NCBI GenBank assembly: GCA_039806955.1
Contig: JBDHQI010000015.1
Coordinates: forward strand, 1 to 64,000
DNA: 64,000 nt
Source: JADLHS01 sp039806955
Lineage (GTDB): Bacteria; Verrucomicrobiota; Verrucomicrobiia; Limisphaerales; JADLHS01
Reading direction: 5' to 3'
Part shown: one piece after another, positions 17,721 through 26,317 of the stretch
Layout: each line of letters starts with the position of its first letter
Position numbering within the stretch: position 1 is the stretch's first letter
The notes under the pieces: generated by a model
What the model saw: only the letters and a program-made list of their open reading frames with translations
Database searches by the model: none
Told to the model about the DNA's origin: nothing
Position numbers and translations under genes: made by a program

Positions 17721-19526
17721 TTGGCAACGCTTGGAATCGAGTCAGTCGTTTCTGTGTCGCTCCATCAACAAATTGAAAGCCAGTTGCAAGCAGCCGTGCG
17801 CCGCGTTTTGCCGGACGCGGATCCGGCGCAGGTGTTGATTCGTCCCTGTCCGGACCCGAAGTTTGGCGATTACCAGTGCAACGCCCTGATGGCGCTGGCC
17901 AAGGCGCGAAAAACCAATCCGCGCCAACTCGCCACCGCCGTGCTGGCGGAATTGGACGTGGCCGCCTGGTGCGAATCCGTAACGATCGCCGGCGCCGGCT
18001 TCCTCAATTTTCAACTCAAAACTGCGGCGCTGGTCGAGACTTTGCAAGCGGCCGCTCGCGGCGAACACTTATTTTTTTCGCCCGCCGCGGCGCCACGCTG
18101 CATCGTCGTGGATTTCAGTTCACCCAACGTCGCCAAGCCGATGCACGTCGGGCACATCCGTTCCACCGGCATTGGCGACGCGCTGCAACGGATTTTACGC
18201 CTGCTCGGGCATCGCGTCATTACCGACAACCACATGGGCGATTGGGGCACCCAATTTGGGAAGCTGCTATTGGGTTGGAAGGAGATTTTGGATCGGGCGG
18301 CGCTTGAACGCGATGCGATCACCGAACTGGAACGGCTGTATAAAGTCGTCAATACCGCGTGTGATGCGGACCCGCAACGTCTGGAAGCCGCGAAGCACGA
18401 GCTGGTAAAACTACAGGCGGGAGACGCGGAAAATCTCGCGATCTGGAAGGAAATGACCCGGCTCTCGCAAGTTCAGTTTGATGCGATCTACAACCGGCTC
18501 GGAGTGAAATTCGACGTGACGCTGGGGGAAAGTTTTTACAACGCGCAACTGCCCGACGTGGTTCGGGATTTGGTGGCGCGCGGCATCGCGCGGGAAAGCG
18601 AGGGGGCCATTGGCGTTTTTAGTGACGGTTCCGTGCCGCCCAAGGAGGACGTGTTCCTGGTCAATCGCGACGGCGAATGGGTGGCGGATCCGGCGCTGGT
18701 GCAAAAAAGCGACGGCGGTTTCAATTACACCACCACTGATTTGGCGACGATTGATTATCGCCTCAAAACCTGGTCGCCCCAGGAAATCATTTACGTGGTG
18801 GACGACCGGCAAAGCGGCCACTTCAAAAAATTATTCGCCACTTTTGCGCGCTGGCAACCTGAGGCCGCAAAGCGCGTTCAGTTGGTTCACGTTGGCTTTG
18901 GCAAAATCCTTGGCGAAGACGGCAAGCCGTTCAAAACGCGCAGCGGCGACACTGTCAAGCTGGGGGAATTGATGGACGAAGCCCAGGAACGCGCGTTCCG
19001 GGTGGTTTCAGAAAAGAATGCCGAACTGAACGAAACGCAGCGCCGGGAGATTGCCCGGGTGGTTGGCTTGGGCGCCATCAAATACGCGGACCTGTTGCCC
19101 AATCGTCAGAGCGATTACGTGTTCAATTGGGATAAAATGCTGGCGTTAAGTGGCAACACCGCGCCGTATTTGCAATATGCCTACGCGCGCATTCAAAGCC
19201 TTTTCCGCAAGTCCGGATTGACTCGTGAAAGTCTTTCTGGTGCGCCGATCCATTTGACCCAATCCACCGAGCTGGCGCTCGCCAAACATCTGTTGCGCTT
19301 CGGCTTGACGCTGGAGGCTGCCGCTGGCGAATGTCGGCCCAATTTCATTTGCTCCTATCTCTACGAGCTGGCCGGCGCCTTCACGTCTTTCTACGAAAAC
19401 TGCCCGGTACTGAAAGCGGAAAGCGCCGCGGTGCAGGCCAGCCGGTTGCAGCTTTGTGATCTGACCGCCCGGGTGTTGAAGCAGGGACTGGAAGTTTTGG
19501 GTATCGGCGTCCTCGAACAAATGTAA
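17721..19526 (+). CDS. argS: arginyl-tRNA synthetase
   Basis: Class I aminoacyl-tRNA synthetase that charges tRNA-Arg; 601 residues. The N-terminal Arg-tRNA-synthetase domain (about 12-100) includes CPDPKFGDYQCNALMALAK. The catalytic Rossmann part has DFSSPNVAKPMHVGHIRSTG, with HVGH (142-145) as the HIGH box, and GDWGTQFGKLLLGW. VGFGKILGEDGKPFKTRSG fills the place of the second signature, and GAIKYADLLPNRQSDYVFNW is characteristic. The all-helical DALR-type anticodon domain closes the protein (ENCPVLKAES to LEQM). The first codon is TTG at 17721 as modelled; a GTG at 17754 (SLHQQIESQLQ) is equally credible and closer to family length. Confidence 0.96.
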   Translation: MATLGIESVVSVSLHQQIESQLQAAVRRVLPDADPAQVLIRPCPDPKFGDYQCNALMALAKARKTNPRQLATAVLAELDVAAWCESVTIAGAGFLNFQLKTAALVETLQAAARGEHLFFSPAAAPRCIVVDFSSPNVAKPMHVGHIRSTGIGDALQRILRLLGHRVITDNHMGDWGTQFGKLLLGWKEILDRAALERDAITELERLYKVVNTACDADPQRLEAAKHELVKLQAGDAENLAIWKEMTRLSQVQFDAIYNRLGVKFDVTLGESFYNAQLPDVVRDLVARGIARESEGAIGVFSDGSVPPKEDVFLVNRDGEWVADPALVQKSDGGFNYTTTDLATIDYRLKTWSPQEIIYVVDDRQSGHFKKLFATFARWQPEAAKRVQLVHVGFGKILGEDGKPFKTRSGDTVKLGELMDEAQERAFRVVSEKNAELNETQRREIARVVGLGAIKYADLLPNRQSDYVFNWDKMLALSGNTAPYLQYAYARIQSLFRKSGLTRESLSGAPIHLTQSTELALAKHLLRFGLTLEAAAGECRPNFICSYLYELAGAFTSFYENCPVLKAESAAVQASRLQLCDLTARVLKQGLEVLGIGVLEQM

Positions 19527-19716
19527 GTAGTTTTCCCGTCTTTCAGCCACGCGGCCATGAAGGTATGCTCTCCGGCGGATGGGATTTATCGAACCAGTCT
19601 GCGCAAGTTGACCTCACGATGGATTCTTAAAAACCGCGTCCAGTTTGAACTGGAGATAGTAAACTAACTCGTAGAAAACAGTCGTAATCGAAGTCGCCAC
19701 CACCGAAATAATCGTT

Positions 19717-20406
19717 ATGAGAAAAATCCTTATCACCTCGCTCGTTTGCGCGTCACTGGGTCTGACGCAATGGGCCTCCGCCGACATCCTCGCGCAATGG
19801 AACTTTGATACCTTGAGCGTTGACAACACACCCGCCAACACGCCGTCGGTCAACAGTATCGCGGCGGACCTCGGGATCGGTTCCGCCTCGGCCTATCATG
19901 CCAATGCGGCCACCGTCTGGTCCACCCCGGTGGGCAACGGTTCACCCAAATCGCTGAGCGCCAATAACTGGTCCGTGGATGATTATTTCCAATTCGAAAC
20001 CAGTTCAATCGGCTATGCCGGATTGGTCGTCTCCTTTGATCAAATGGGCAGCAACACCGGCCCGCGAGATTTCGGACTGCAATACAGCGTGGACGGCACC
20101 ACGTTTCTGCAAATCGGCGCCTACACGGTCATCAATGCGGGCTGGAGTTCCGGGAATCCAACCTCCAATCCCAGCTCGTACAGCTTCGATCTCAGCGCCA
20201 TCACGGCCTTGGATAACGCGACAACTATTTACTTCCGTCTGGCGAACCTCGGGACTACCGCCATCAATGGAAACAATGTCGCCGCTGGTGGAACGGGGCG
20301 CGTGGATAACTTCACCATCGCCACGATTCCCGAGCCGTCTTCGCTGACCTTGGTGGGTGGACTCGGTTTGCTCGGCCTGTTTTTCAAACGCCGCCACCAG
20401 AAATAA
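19717..20406 (+). CDS. PEP-CTERM sorting-domain protein
   Basis: A 229-residue exported protein. It has a signal peptide (1-22, MRKILITSLVCASLGLTQWA), a beta-sandwich-like body (ILAQWNFDTLSVDN to VDNFTIATI), and a PEP-CTERM tail: PEP at 205-207, a hydrophobic helix (SLTLVGGLGLLGLFF) and a basic end (KRRHQK). PEP-CTERM proteins are handled by an exosortase and often take part in extracellular polysaccharide matrices; no exosortase gene is in the window. The body resembles the C-terminal domain of the 40534-43725 protein (both contain a LWNF/QWNF start and a QYSVDG/QYTVDG strand). A small palindrome lies upstream (19639-19654, TCCAGTT-TG-AACTGGA), and a strong terminator follows the stop. Confidence 0.87.
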   Translation: MRKILITSLVCASLGLTQWASADILAQWNFDTLSVDNTPANTPSVNSIAADLGIGSASAYHANAATVWSTPVGNGSPKSLSANNWSVDDYFQFETSSIGYAGLVVSFDQMGSNTGPRDFGLQYSVDGTTFLQIGAYTVINAGWSSGNPTSNPSSYSFDLSAITALDNATTIYFRLANLGTTAINGNNVAAGGTGRVDNFTIATIPEPSSLTLVGGLGLLGLFFKRRHQK

Positions 20407-20429
20407 TTCAAGTCATATTGCCAACCCTC

Positions 20430-20466
20430 GGGGCGAAAGTGTTCTTCACTTTCGCCCCATTTTTTT
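20430..20466 (+). terminator. Rho-independent terminator after the PEP-CTERM gene
   Basis: A perfect 12-bp inverted repeat (GGGGCGAAAGTG / CACTTTCGCCCC) with a 5-base loop (TTCTT) at 20430-20458, followed by a T-rich run (ATTTTTTT) to 20466. It lies 24 bases after the PEP-CTERM stop. On the minus strand the same hairpin lacks a T tract, so it mainly ends plus-strand transcription. Confidence 0.9.
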
Positions 20467-20527
20467 GGCGCAGTTTGACACCGCACAGAAACAATTGACG
20501 AGTTATTTTGAAGGGATGGATGTCCGT

Positions 20528-20791
20528 TTCGGTCTGCAATTGCGGCGAGGTCGCACCGGCCATGTGGAAGATATGTTCCTCGATGATCGTTCCGTGCAAA
20601 TCATCCGCGCCGTAGCTCAACGCCACCTGCGCCAGCTTCAGGCCCAGGTCCACCCAATACGCCGTGATGTGATCGAAGTTATCGAGGTAAATGCGGCTGA
20701 TCGCCATGGTGCGGAGTGAATCGAAAGCCGCCGGCACGTGTTCAGCGGGGATGTCGTTGTTCTCCGGCTGATACGGCAGCGCCACGAAGTG
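20528..20791 (-). pseudogene. partial mqnE duplicate (about 88 codons)
   Basis: Minus-strand coding remnant matching the C-terminal part of the intact mqnE at 26318-27574. Shared protein segments include NDIPAEHVPAAFDSLRTMAI, SRIYLDNFDHITAYWV and GADDLHGTIIEEHIFHMAG. It lacks the radical-SAM N-terminus with the CxxxCxxC motif and the true C-terminus. In DNA it contains a run of about 70 identical bases with the mqnE copy (around 20573-20645 versus 26526-26598, offset about 5.95 kb), while the flanks diverge at codons such as ALPYQPENN versus PLAYMPQDN. It is non-functional as an aminofutalosine synthase. An open frame around it (20408-20878) has unrelated ends. Confidence 0.85.
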
Positions 20792-20930
20792 GCCAGCGTG
20801 CTTTTTGGAAAAATGTTTTCCGCTCTGGCAACACTTCCAATCGAACGCGCCACGACGTTCGATTAAAAACCGGTGCATGAGTCCAGCTTGAAGGCGGGCA
20901 TCACGTAGACAACGTGCGCGGGCTGAGCAG

Positions 20931-21344
<414 letters not shown>

Positions 21345-21385
21345 GCCAGCTCGGGAGGCTGGTCGCAATCTCCGGAAGGGGCCCC

Positions 21386-21426
21386 AAAAAAACAGTGAGC
21401 GGGGTCGAAAGTGACTTCGACCCCGC
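21386..21426 (-). terminator. terminator of the giant LamG gene (minus strand)
   Basis: Perfect 11-bp inverted repeat GCGGGGTCGAA / TTCGACCCCGC (21399-21409 and 21416-21426) with a 6-base loop. Read on the minus strand it follows the LamG stop by about 30 bases. A run of seven T (A's at 21386-21392 on plus) sits 6 bases beyond the stem, so the termination tract is slightly separated from the hairpin. Confidence 0.7.
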
Positions 21427-21454
21427 CAACGATTGAATTGCGTTCGTGCCCCGG

Positions 21455-24400
21455 CTATTTCACGATGACCCGATAGAACATCTGGTTGCCGGTGGGCGCA
21501 TTGGTGAACGGTGAGGTGGCATTGTTGGTGGTCCACGGCCCGGACGGCAAGTTGGCCTCCAACAGCGTGCCCTGCGGCCAACTGAGGACAACATTGCCGC
21601 CGACGTTCTGGATGGTCAGCGCGATGGGCACGCTGCCACCTCCCGCCGCGAACAAGCCCTCGACTTCCGCCAGCGACAAGGAGCGGGGGTACACCGCCAC
21701 CTCGTCAATGACGCCATTGAAAGTACGCGTGGCGTCCCCGTCCTGGCTGTCATGCCCGATCTGCCAGGTGCCAAACACGTCCGACGTGTGGGCGACCTCG
21801 TTGGTGGCTGAGTTCCATCCATTCGTGTTGCCCAGGTAGAGGGTGGCCTTGGTGGGTTCGATGACCAGGGCCACGAATGACCATTGGTTAGTTGGAGGAA
21901 TCAGCCCGGAGACATAGCTCCAGGTGGTGTTGCCGTTCCAGGTGTAACCGAGCATTTGTTGGTCGTTGTAACCCAGGCCGCCACCCGTGGCTCCGTCCCG
22001 GCTCATCAGGAGACCGGACCAGCTCTCCTGTTGTCCGATGGGATAGATCCACATGGCGAAGGTCACGGTGTTGGTAGAGAGCGAGCCGAACGCCGCGCTG
22101 ACCCAGGCGGAAGCGGTGCTCATCGTGCTCTGCAACGCGGTGTTGTCGGCCTCAAACGTCCAGTCGGACGGACGGGGTCCCGCGATGAGATTGAAGCCAT
22201 TTTGCGCGGCGATCCCATAGGTGCCGTTGTGCCCGCCCCAGTAATCATACGCCACCGTGTTGGTGGAGGGATCCCCCAACTCGTTCAGCCGGTAATAGGC
22301 GAGCGGATTCCCGGCAATCACAGCCGCCTCGAAGCCGCCAGCCGGCGGAACGAGCACGGTCAGACTGGCGTTGCTGCTGGTGACAGAGCCGGCACCGTTG
22401 GAGATGACCACATCGTAGTTACCGGTATTACCCGCCACCAGATTGGTGATGGTCAGTGTGTTCGTCTGCGTGCCGTAAACATTGCCGCCGTCGCTGATGG
22501 GCGTTCCGTCCTTGCGCCATTGGTAATTGAGACCCAAGCCCACCGCGCTGACGGAGAGCTGGAGATTACGCCCGACATACAGCGTATTCGGAGTGTTCGG
22601 TTGAACGGTAATGACCGGTGTCGCCACTGCGGATCCCGTGACGGCGGTCGCCAGCAGTCCGGCCAGTTCGTCCGCCGTCAACGCGCGATCAAATACGGCT
22701 ACCTCGTCAATCAGGCCAGTGAAATAATTGTCAGTGGCATCCAGGATGCCCCCGCCCCCGATGCGGAAGGGATAGCTTGAATTCCCGTAGTCATCCGCCG
22801 CGCTGTGAGTGGCGCTGGCCTGCAACACCGTGACGCCATCGTTGGTGGAAACCAGATACAAGTGGATGCTGGTGCCGTTGCCAACCGCCGCGATCAGGTA
22901 CCATTGATCCGGCACGATGTTCGTCACGGAGATATAGGCGCCAGCCCGGGGCGTCCAAACCCCCACCTGCTGCGCCTCCAAGGTCGCGGTTCCATGGAAG
23001 CCGAATTCGCACACGTCATTCTGGCCAAAGAGACCGGCGCGATTCTGCTGAAGCTGGGCCGGGGTGTTGAACCAGCCGATGACCGAGAACTGGTCCCGAT
23101 TGTTTAGGAGACTCGAGGTCGTTTCCGTGGCGGAGCTGAACCCGTCGTAGCTGGCCGCATAGTTGGCGGCGTCCATGCCGGCAAACGCGGGCGGACGCGG
23201 GCCATCCTGCCCGGCTGCAATGGACGCTGACAAGTGTGTGGCAACGATTCCACCCCAATAATCGTAAGCATTTTCGAGGCCGCCGGTTTCGTCCAGTCGC
23301 CAGTAGGCAATCGGATTGGCCTGACGTACGGCCGCCTCGTAGGCGGACGGCGTGCTGTTGGAGGCCACCACGAGGAGCGGCGCGCTGCTACTGGTGATCG
23401 AGCCGGCCAGGTTGCCGACGACGATGTCGTAATCTCCCGCGTTGTCGGCAATGGTGACATTGCTGATGGTCAGCGAGGCCGTGGTGGCCCCGGTAATGTT
23501 GCCGCCGTCCGAAAGGTTGATCCCGTTCCGTCGCCATTGATAAGTCAGCGGTTTATCGCCCGAGGCGGTGATGGCAAACCGGGCGGTACGGCCCTCATAT
23601 AGCGCCACCGGTTTCGGCTGGGTCAGAATAGCCGGCGGCAGCGCGTTCAACCCCAGGGCTTTCTTGTAGAGGTTGTAGATTTCGGAAGCCGGCAGGGTGT
23701 GGGTATAAACTGCGAGTTCATCAATAAACCCGTTGAAGGTGCGGTTGAGCGTGCCATTGTCGCTTCCGATCACGGTCGGCCCGGTCATCGCCTGAGCCGT
23801 ATGCACGAGCGTGTTGGTAGCCGAGTTCTGGCCGTTAGTGTTGTAGAGGTAAAAGATGGCGTTGGTGGGCGAGATGGCCAAGGCCACGAACGACCACTGG
23901 TCCGAGGGAGGAACGAGGCCGGAAACAAAATTGTAGGTCGCCGCACTGTTGTTGTTCCAGGTGTAACCGAGGTTGTTGTTGTTGCCGTAGCCAAACGCCC
24001 CGGTGTCGTTGCCGTTGCGCGCCTGCAACAGCGGGGTGGAATTACCCTGGCTGCCCAGAGGATAGATCCAGGCGCAAAAGGTGACCGTGTTGGTGTTGAG
24101 GTTCAGGGGCGGAGCCAGGACCCAGGAGGCCCGGATATTGTACGTGGAATAAAGTGCATAGTTGCCGCTGTCCAGACCCGGAAAATCCGGCGGTTGCGGT
24201 CCAGCTATGGCAGTGTAGCCGTTTTGCAACGCAGTGCCATAGGTGCCGCTGAAACGGCCCGCTAGATCTCCGGCCGAGACAAAGCCAGTAGTCGGATCGT
24301 CCGTCTCATTAAAGCGCCAATAGGCATAGGGCTCGTTGGTGACGACTTTCTCGACATAACTTCCGGCGACAGGACTCGCGACCGTCAAGGTGGTGATGGT

Positions 24401-25486
24401 ATTGGTGAATACGCCGATTGGATTGGTCACCACGAGCGAATAAGTCGCGGCATCGCCCGCTCCGGCATTCGCAATCGTCAAGGTCGTGGTCGTGCTGCCG
24501 GTCACGTTGCCTCCGTCGGTCAGATCCGCATTATTCTTCTGCCAACGGTAGGTTTGCGGTGCGCGTCCCGCGACGGTGGCGCGCAAAATGGCGGTGGCAC
24601 CGGGAAATACCTGGGACGGCGCCTGTGCCGATACGGTGGGCGGCAACGGGGTCGTGCGCGGAATGATTTGAATGGCGTTGATGACGCAGCGCGTGTCGAA
24701 CTCGGCGGCACGTAAAAGGAACGAGTCGGCGGACAAGCTGTCGAAAACCGCATAATTCCCAGGGAAATTGCCCAGTTTCGAGCCGACACCGGTTTGCACC
24801 AAGAGCGGCACTTCCGCATAGGTCGCGGTGTTCACAAAATTATCGCGATCGCAGATGAAGACATGGCTGATCTGATCATCCCCCACGGTCATCGCCGCCG
24901 GGTCGCTGTTGACATCGGAAAGCCAGAACTCCCCGGAGCGTCCGCTGGTGGTATCTCCATCGGAATAAATCACCACATCGTAGTACGACGCCCCCTGGGT
25001 CGCCAGCCACGCGCTCAGGCCAGAGACGTGGACCAGTGGCTTGTTGCCGCTGCCGTTGGCCCAGAGGTTGGGGGCCAAAGTGGTGTTGGCGCCATTGTTG
25101 GAATCCAGATATCCGTTCATCAGGTTACCATCCGGAAAACCTTGCGCGGCGGGGTCCCCTCCGCCCGCCTGACTCCAGACGTTGTTGGCGTCCCAGTTGA
25201 AAAGCACACCACTGGCTGTGCCCGTGCTGTCAGTGACATTGATATTCGTCCCGCGGACACCAAGATTATTCCAGTTGACCTGCGCAAAAGCGCCGGCGCC
25301 GGCCGAATCAGCCGGGAGCAACGAAATCGCGGTACCATCCTGAACGCCGACGACGTCGGAACCGGCACCACGCACGAAATGCACCCCAATACTGGCGGCG
25401 CATACGGCATTCGGGAGATAGCCGGCGACTTGCAAGGCCGCGAACAGGCAAAACAGACGGGTTTGTATTTTCAGATGACGTTTCAT
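21455..25486 (-). CDS. giant secreted LamG / Ig-like repeat protein
   Basis: A 1343-residue extracellular protein. It has a signal peptide (about 1-32, MKRHLKIQTRLFCLFAALQV...), an N-terminal beta-rich domain (about 33-290, with FVRGAGSDVVG and SYYDVVIYSDGDTT), then alternating modules. Ig-like domains (LRATVAGRAPQTYRWQKNNAD, FAITASGDKPLTYQWRRNG, LSVSAVGLGLNYQWRKDG) alternate with LamG/concanavalin-type domains (YAYWRFNETDDPTTG, IAYWRLDETGGLENA, LAYYRLNELGDPSTN), each LamG ending with a FNGVIDEVAVYPRSL-type strand. A short C-terminal beta module ends QMFYRVIVK. LamG and Ig modules bind polysaccharides or proteins; adhesion or carbohydrate capture is inferred. The 5' frame extends to 25513; the ATG at 25486 gives the signal peptide. 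It sits intact between degraded gene pieces on both sides. Confidence 0.88.
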   Translation of the reverse strand: MKRHLKIQTRLFCLFAALQVAGYLPNAVCAASIGVHFVRGAGSDVVGVQDGTAISLLPADSAGAGAFAQVNWNNLGVRGTNINVTDSTGTASGVLFNWDANNVWSQAGGGDPAAQGFPDGNLMNGYLDSNNGANTTLAPNLWANGSGNKPLVHVSGLSAWLATQGASYYDVVIYSDGDTTSGRSGEFWLSDVNSDPAAMTVGDDQISHVFICDRDNFVNTATYAEVPLLVQTGVGSKLGNFPGNYAVFDSLSADSFLLRAAEFDTRCVINAIQIIPRTTPLPPTVSAQAPSQVFPGATAILRATVAGRAPQTYRWQKNNADLTDGGNVTGSTTTTLTIANAGAGDAATYSLVVTNPIGVFTNTITTLTVASPVAGSYVEKVVTNEPYAYWRFNETDDPTTGFVSAGDLAGRFSGTYGTALQNGYTAIAGPQPPDFPGLDSGNYALYSTYNIRASWVLAPPLNLNTNTVTFCAWIYPLGSQGNSTPLLQARNGNDTGAFGYGNNNNLGYTWNNNSAATYNFVSGLVPPSDQWSFVALAISPTNAIFYLYNTNGQNSATNTLVHTAQAMTGPTVIGSDNGTLNRTFNGFIDELAVYTHTLPASEIYNLYKKALGLNALPPAILTQPKPVALYEGRTARFAITASGDKPLTYQWRRNGINLSDGGNITGATTASLTISNVTIADNAGDYDIVVGNLAGSITSSSAPLLVVASNSTPSAYEAAVRQANPIAYWRLDETGGLENAYDYWGGIVATHLSASIAAGQDGPRPPAFAGMDAANYAASYDGFSSATETTSSLLNNRDQFSVIGWFNTPAQLQQNRAGLFGQNDVCEFGFHGTATLEAQQVGVWTPRAGAYISVTNIVPDQWYLIAAVGNGTSIHLYLVSTNDGVTVLQASATHSAADDYGNSSYPFRIGGGGILDATDNYFTGLIDEVAVFDRALTADELAGLLATAVTGSAVATPVITVQPNTPNTLYVGRNLQLSVSAVGLGLNYQWRKDGTPISDGGNVYGTQTNTLTITNLVAGNTGNYDVVISNGAGSVTSSNASLTVLVPPAGGFEAAVIAGNPLAYYRLNELGDPSTNTVAYDYWGGHNGTYGIAAQNGFNLIAGPRPSDWTFEADNTALQSTMSTASAWVSAAFGSLSTNTVTFAMWIYPIGQQESWSGLLMSRDGATGGGLGYNDQQMLGYTWNGNTTWSYVSGLIPPTNQWSFVALVIEPTKATLYLGNTNGWNSATNEVAHTSDVFGTWQIGHDSQDGDATRTFNGVIDEVAVYPRSLSLAEVEGLFAAGGGSVPIALTIQNVGGNVVLSWPQGTLLEANLPSGPWTTNNATSPFTNAPTGNQMFYRVIVK

Positions 25487-25724
25487 GAGAAGAACAGGTT
25501 GATCGTGCGACAAATGATTAATAATGGTTACTCTAAGTTGTGCTGTACTTGCAATGGCGCGACTTTAAGGGCCGTATTTCCCGGCGCCAAGCCCCACAAA
25601 ATGGTGACAGCGCACTGCGATTTTGTTCTGCTGACCAGTAGGAAATATTGAGTTATCGGAAGCAGTAAAAGCTGCTGATGCCTGGCGCAACGAAGCCGGC
25701 CAACGCCGCGTCGGCCCCGACGAC

Positions 25725-25960
25725 TCAGGCGATTCGCCACTTCAGGTCCACCGACTGTCCGTGCATTTTGTGCTGTGGATCCACGCAACGCAGTTCGGGC
25801 TTCATTCCGTCAGCGTGCGGCGTGGCGTGAATCCGGCCCGCCGGGGCCCCGTCACGGAAGATGTAGGACCCCGGCGGCAGGTTCACCAGATGAATGTCAC
25901 TGTCGTCCCGCGCAAGCTGCCAGTGGTGCGTGCGGCCGTACACCCAGGCCTTGACCTGTT
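25725..25960 (-). pseudogene. 3' fragment of a calcineurin-like metallophosphoesterase
   Basis: Minus-strand remnant of about 78 codons ending at a stop at 25725. It has the end of a metallophosphoesterase: WVYGRTHHW (the GHTHH metal motif with Gly to Arg), then LVNLPPGSYIFRDGAP and the tail HGQSVDLKWRIA. The rest of the enzyme is missing; upstream of about 25960 the frame runs antisense to the CHAT fragment. Family assignment rests on the THH motif and the NLP/YIF pattern, so it is moderately certain. Confidence 0.6.
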
Positions 25961-25964
25961 TACG

Positions 25965-26228
25965 GGAGGCGATGTGCGGATTGGCGAAGGCGTGATGTCT
26001 TTGCGCCGTGCCTTCCGCATTGCTGGCGCGCAAACCGTGCTGGCCAGTCATTGGAAGGTGAGCGATCAGGCCACGAGTCAACTGATGACCGAATTCATGC
26101 GCCGCTGGCGGGCTGGCGAGCCGCGATCGAAGGCTTGGCGCGAAGCTCAGTTGTCGTTATTGCCGTCGAAAGATTTTTCCAACCCATTCTTTTGGGCGGC
26201 GTTCACCCTGACAGGGCAATGGAATTAA
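25965..26228 (+). pseudogene. 3' fragment of a CHAT-domain (caspase-like) protein
   Basis: About 87 codons matching the end of a CHAT peptidase domain: GGDVRIGEGVMSLRRAFRIA, GAQTVLASHWKVSDQATSQL, MTEFMRRWRAGEPRSKAWRE and the terminal NPFFWAAFTLTGQWN. The upstream half, including the catalytic histidine and the cysteine that precedes this segment in CHAT proteins, is gone, so it is inactive. It abuts the phosphoesterase remnant at about 25960-25965. No start codon upstream is in register with the homology. Confidence 0.8.
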
Positions 26229-26317
26229 AAGTTGGTTTTGCGGTTGCGCGGTGCGTTCCTTTGCGGCAATTCGGTTGCGCGTGGTTCGCATATTTCGCGG
26301 TTGTGACAAAGGATTTC

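Noticed and set aside
20408..20878. Whole 156-codon open frame as a gene
   Set aside because: Only 88 codons match mqnE; the two ends are unrelated sequence, and the radical SAM part is missing.
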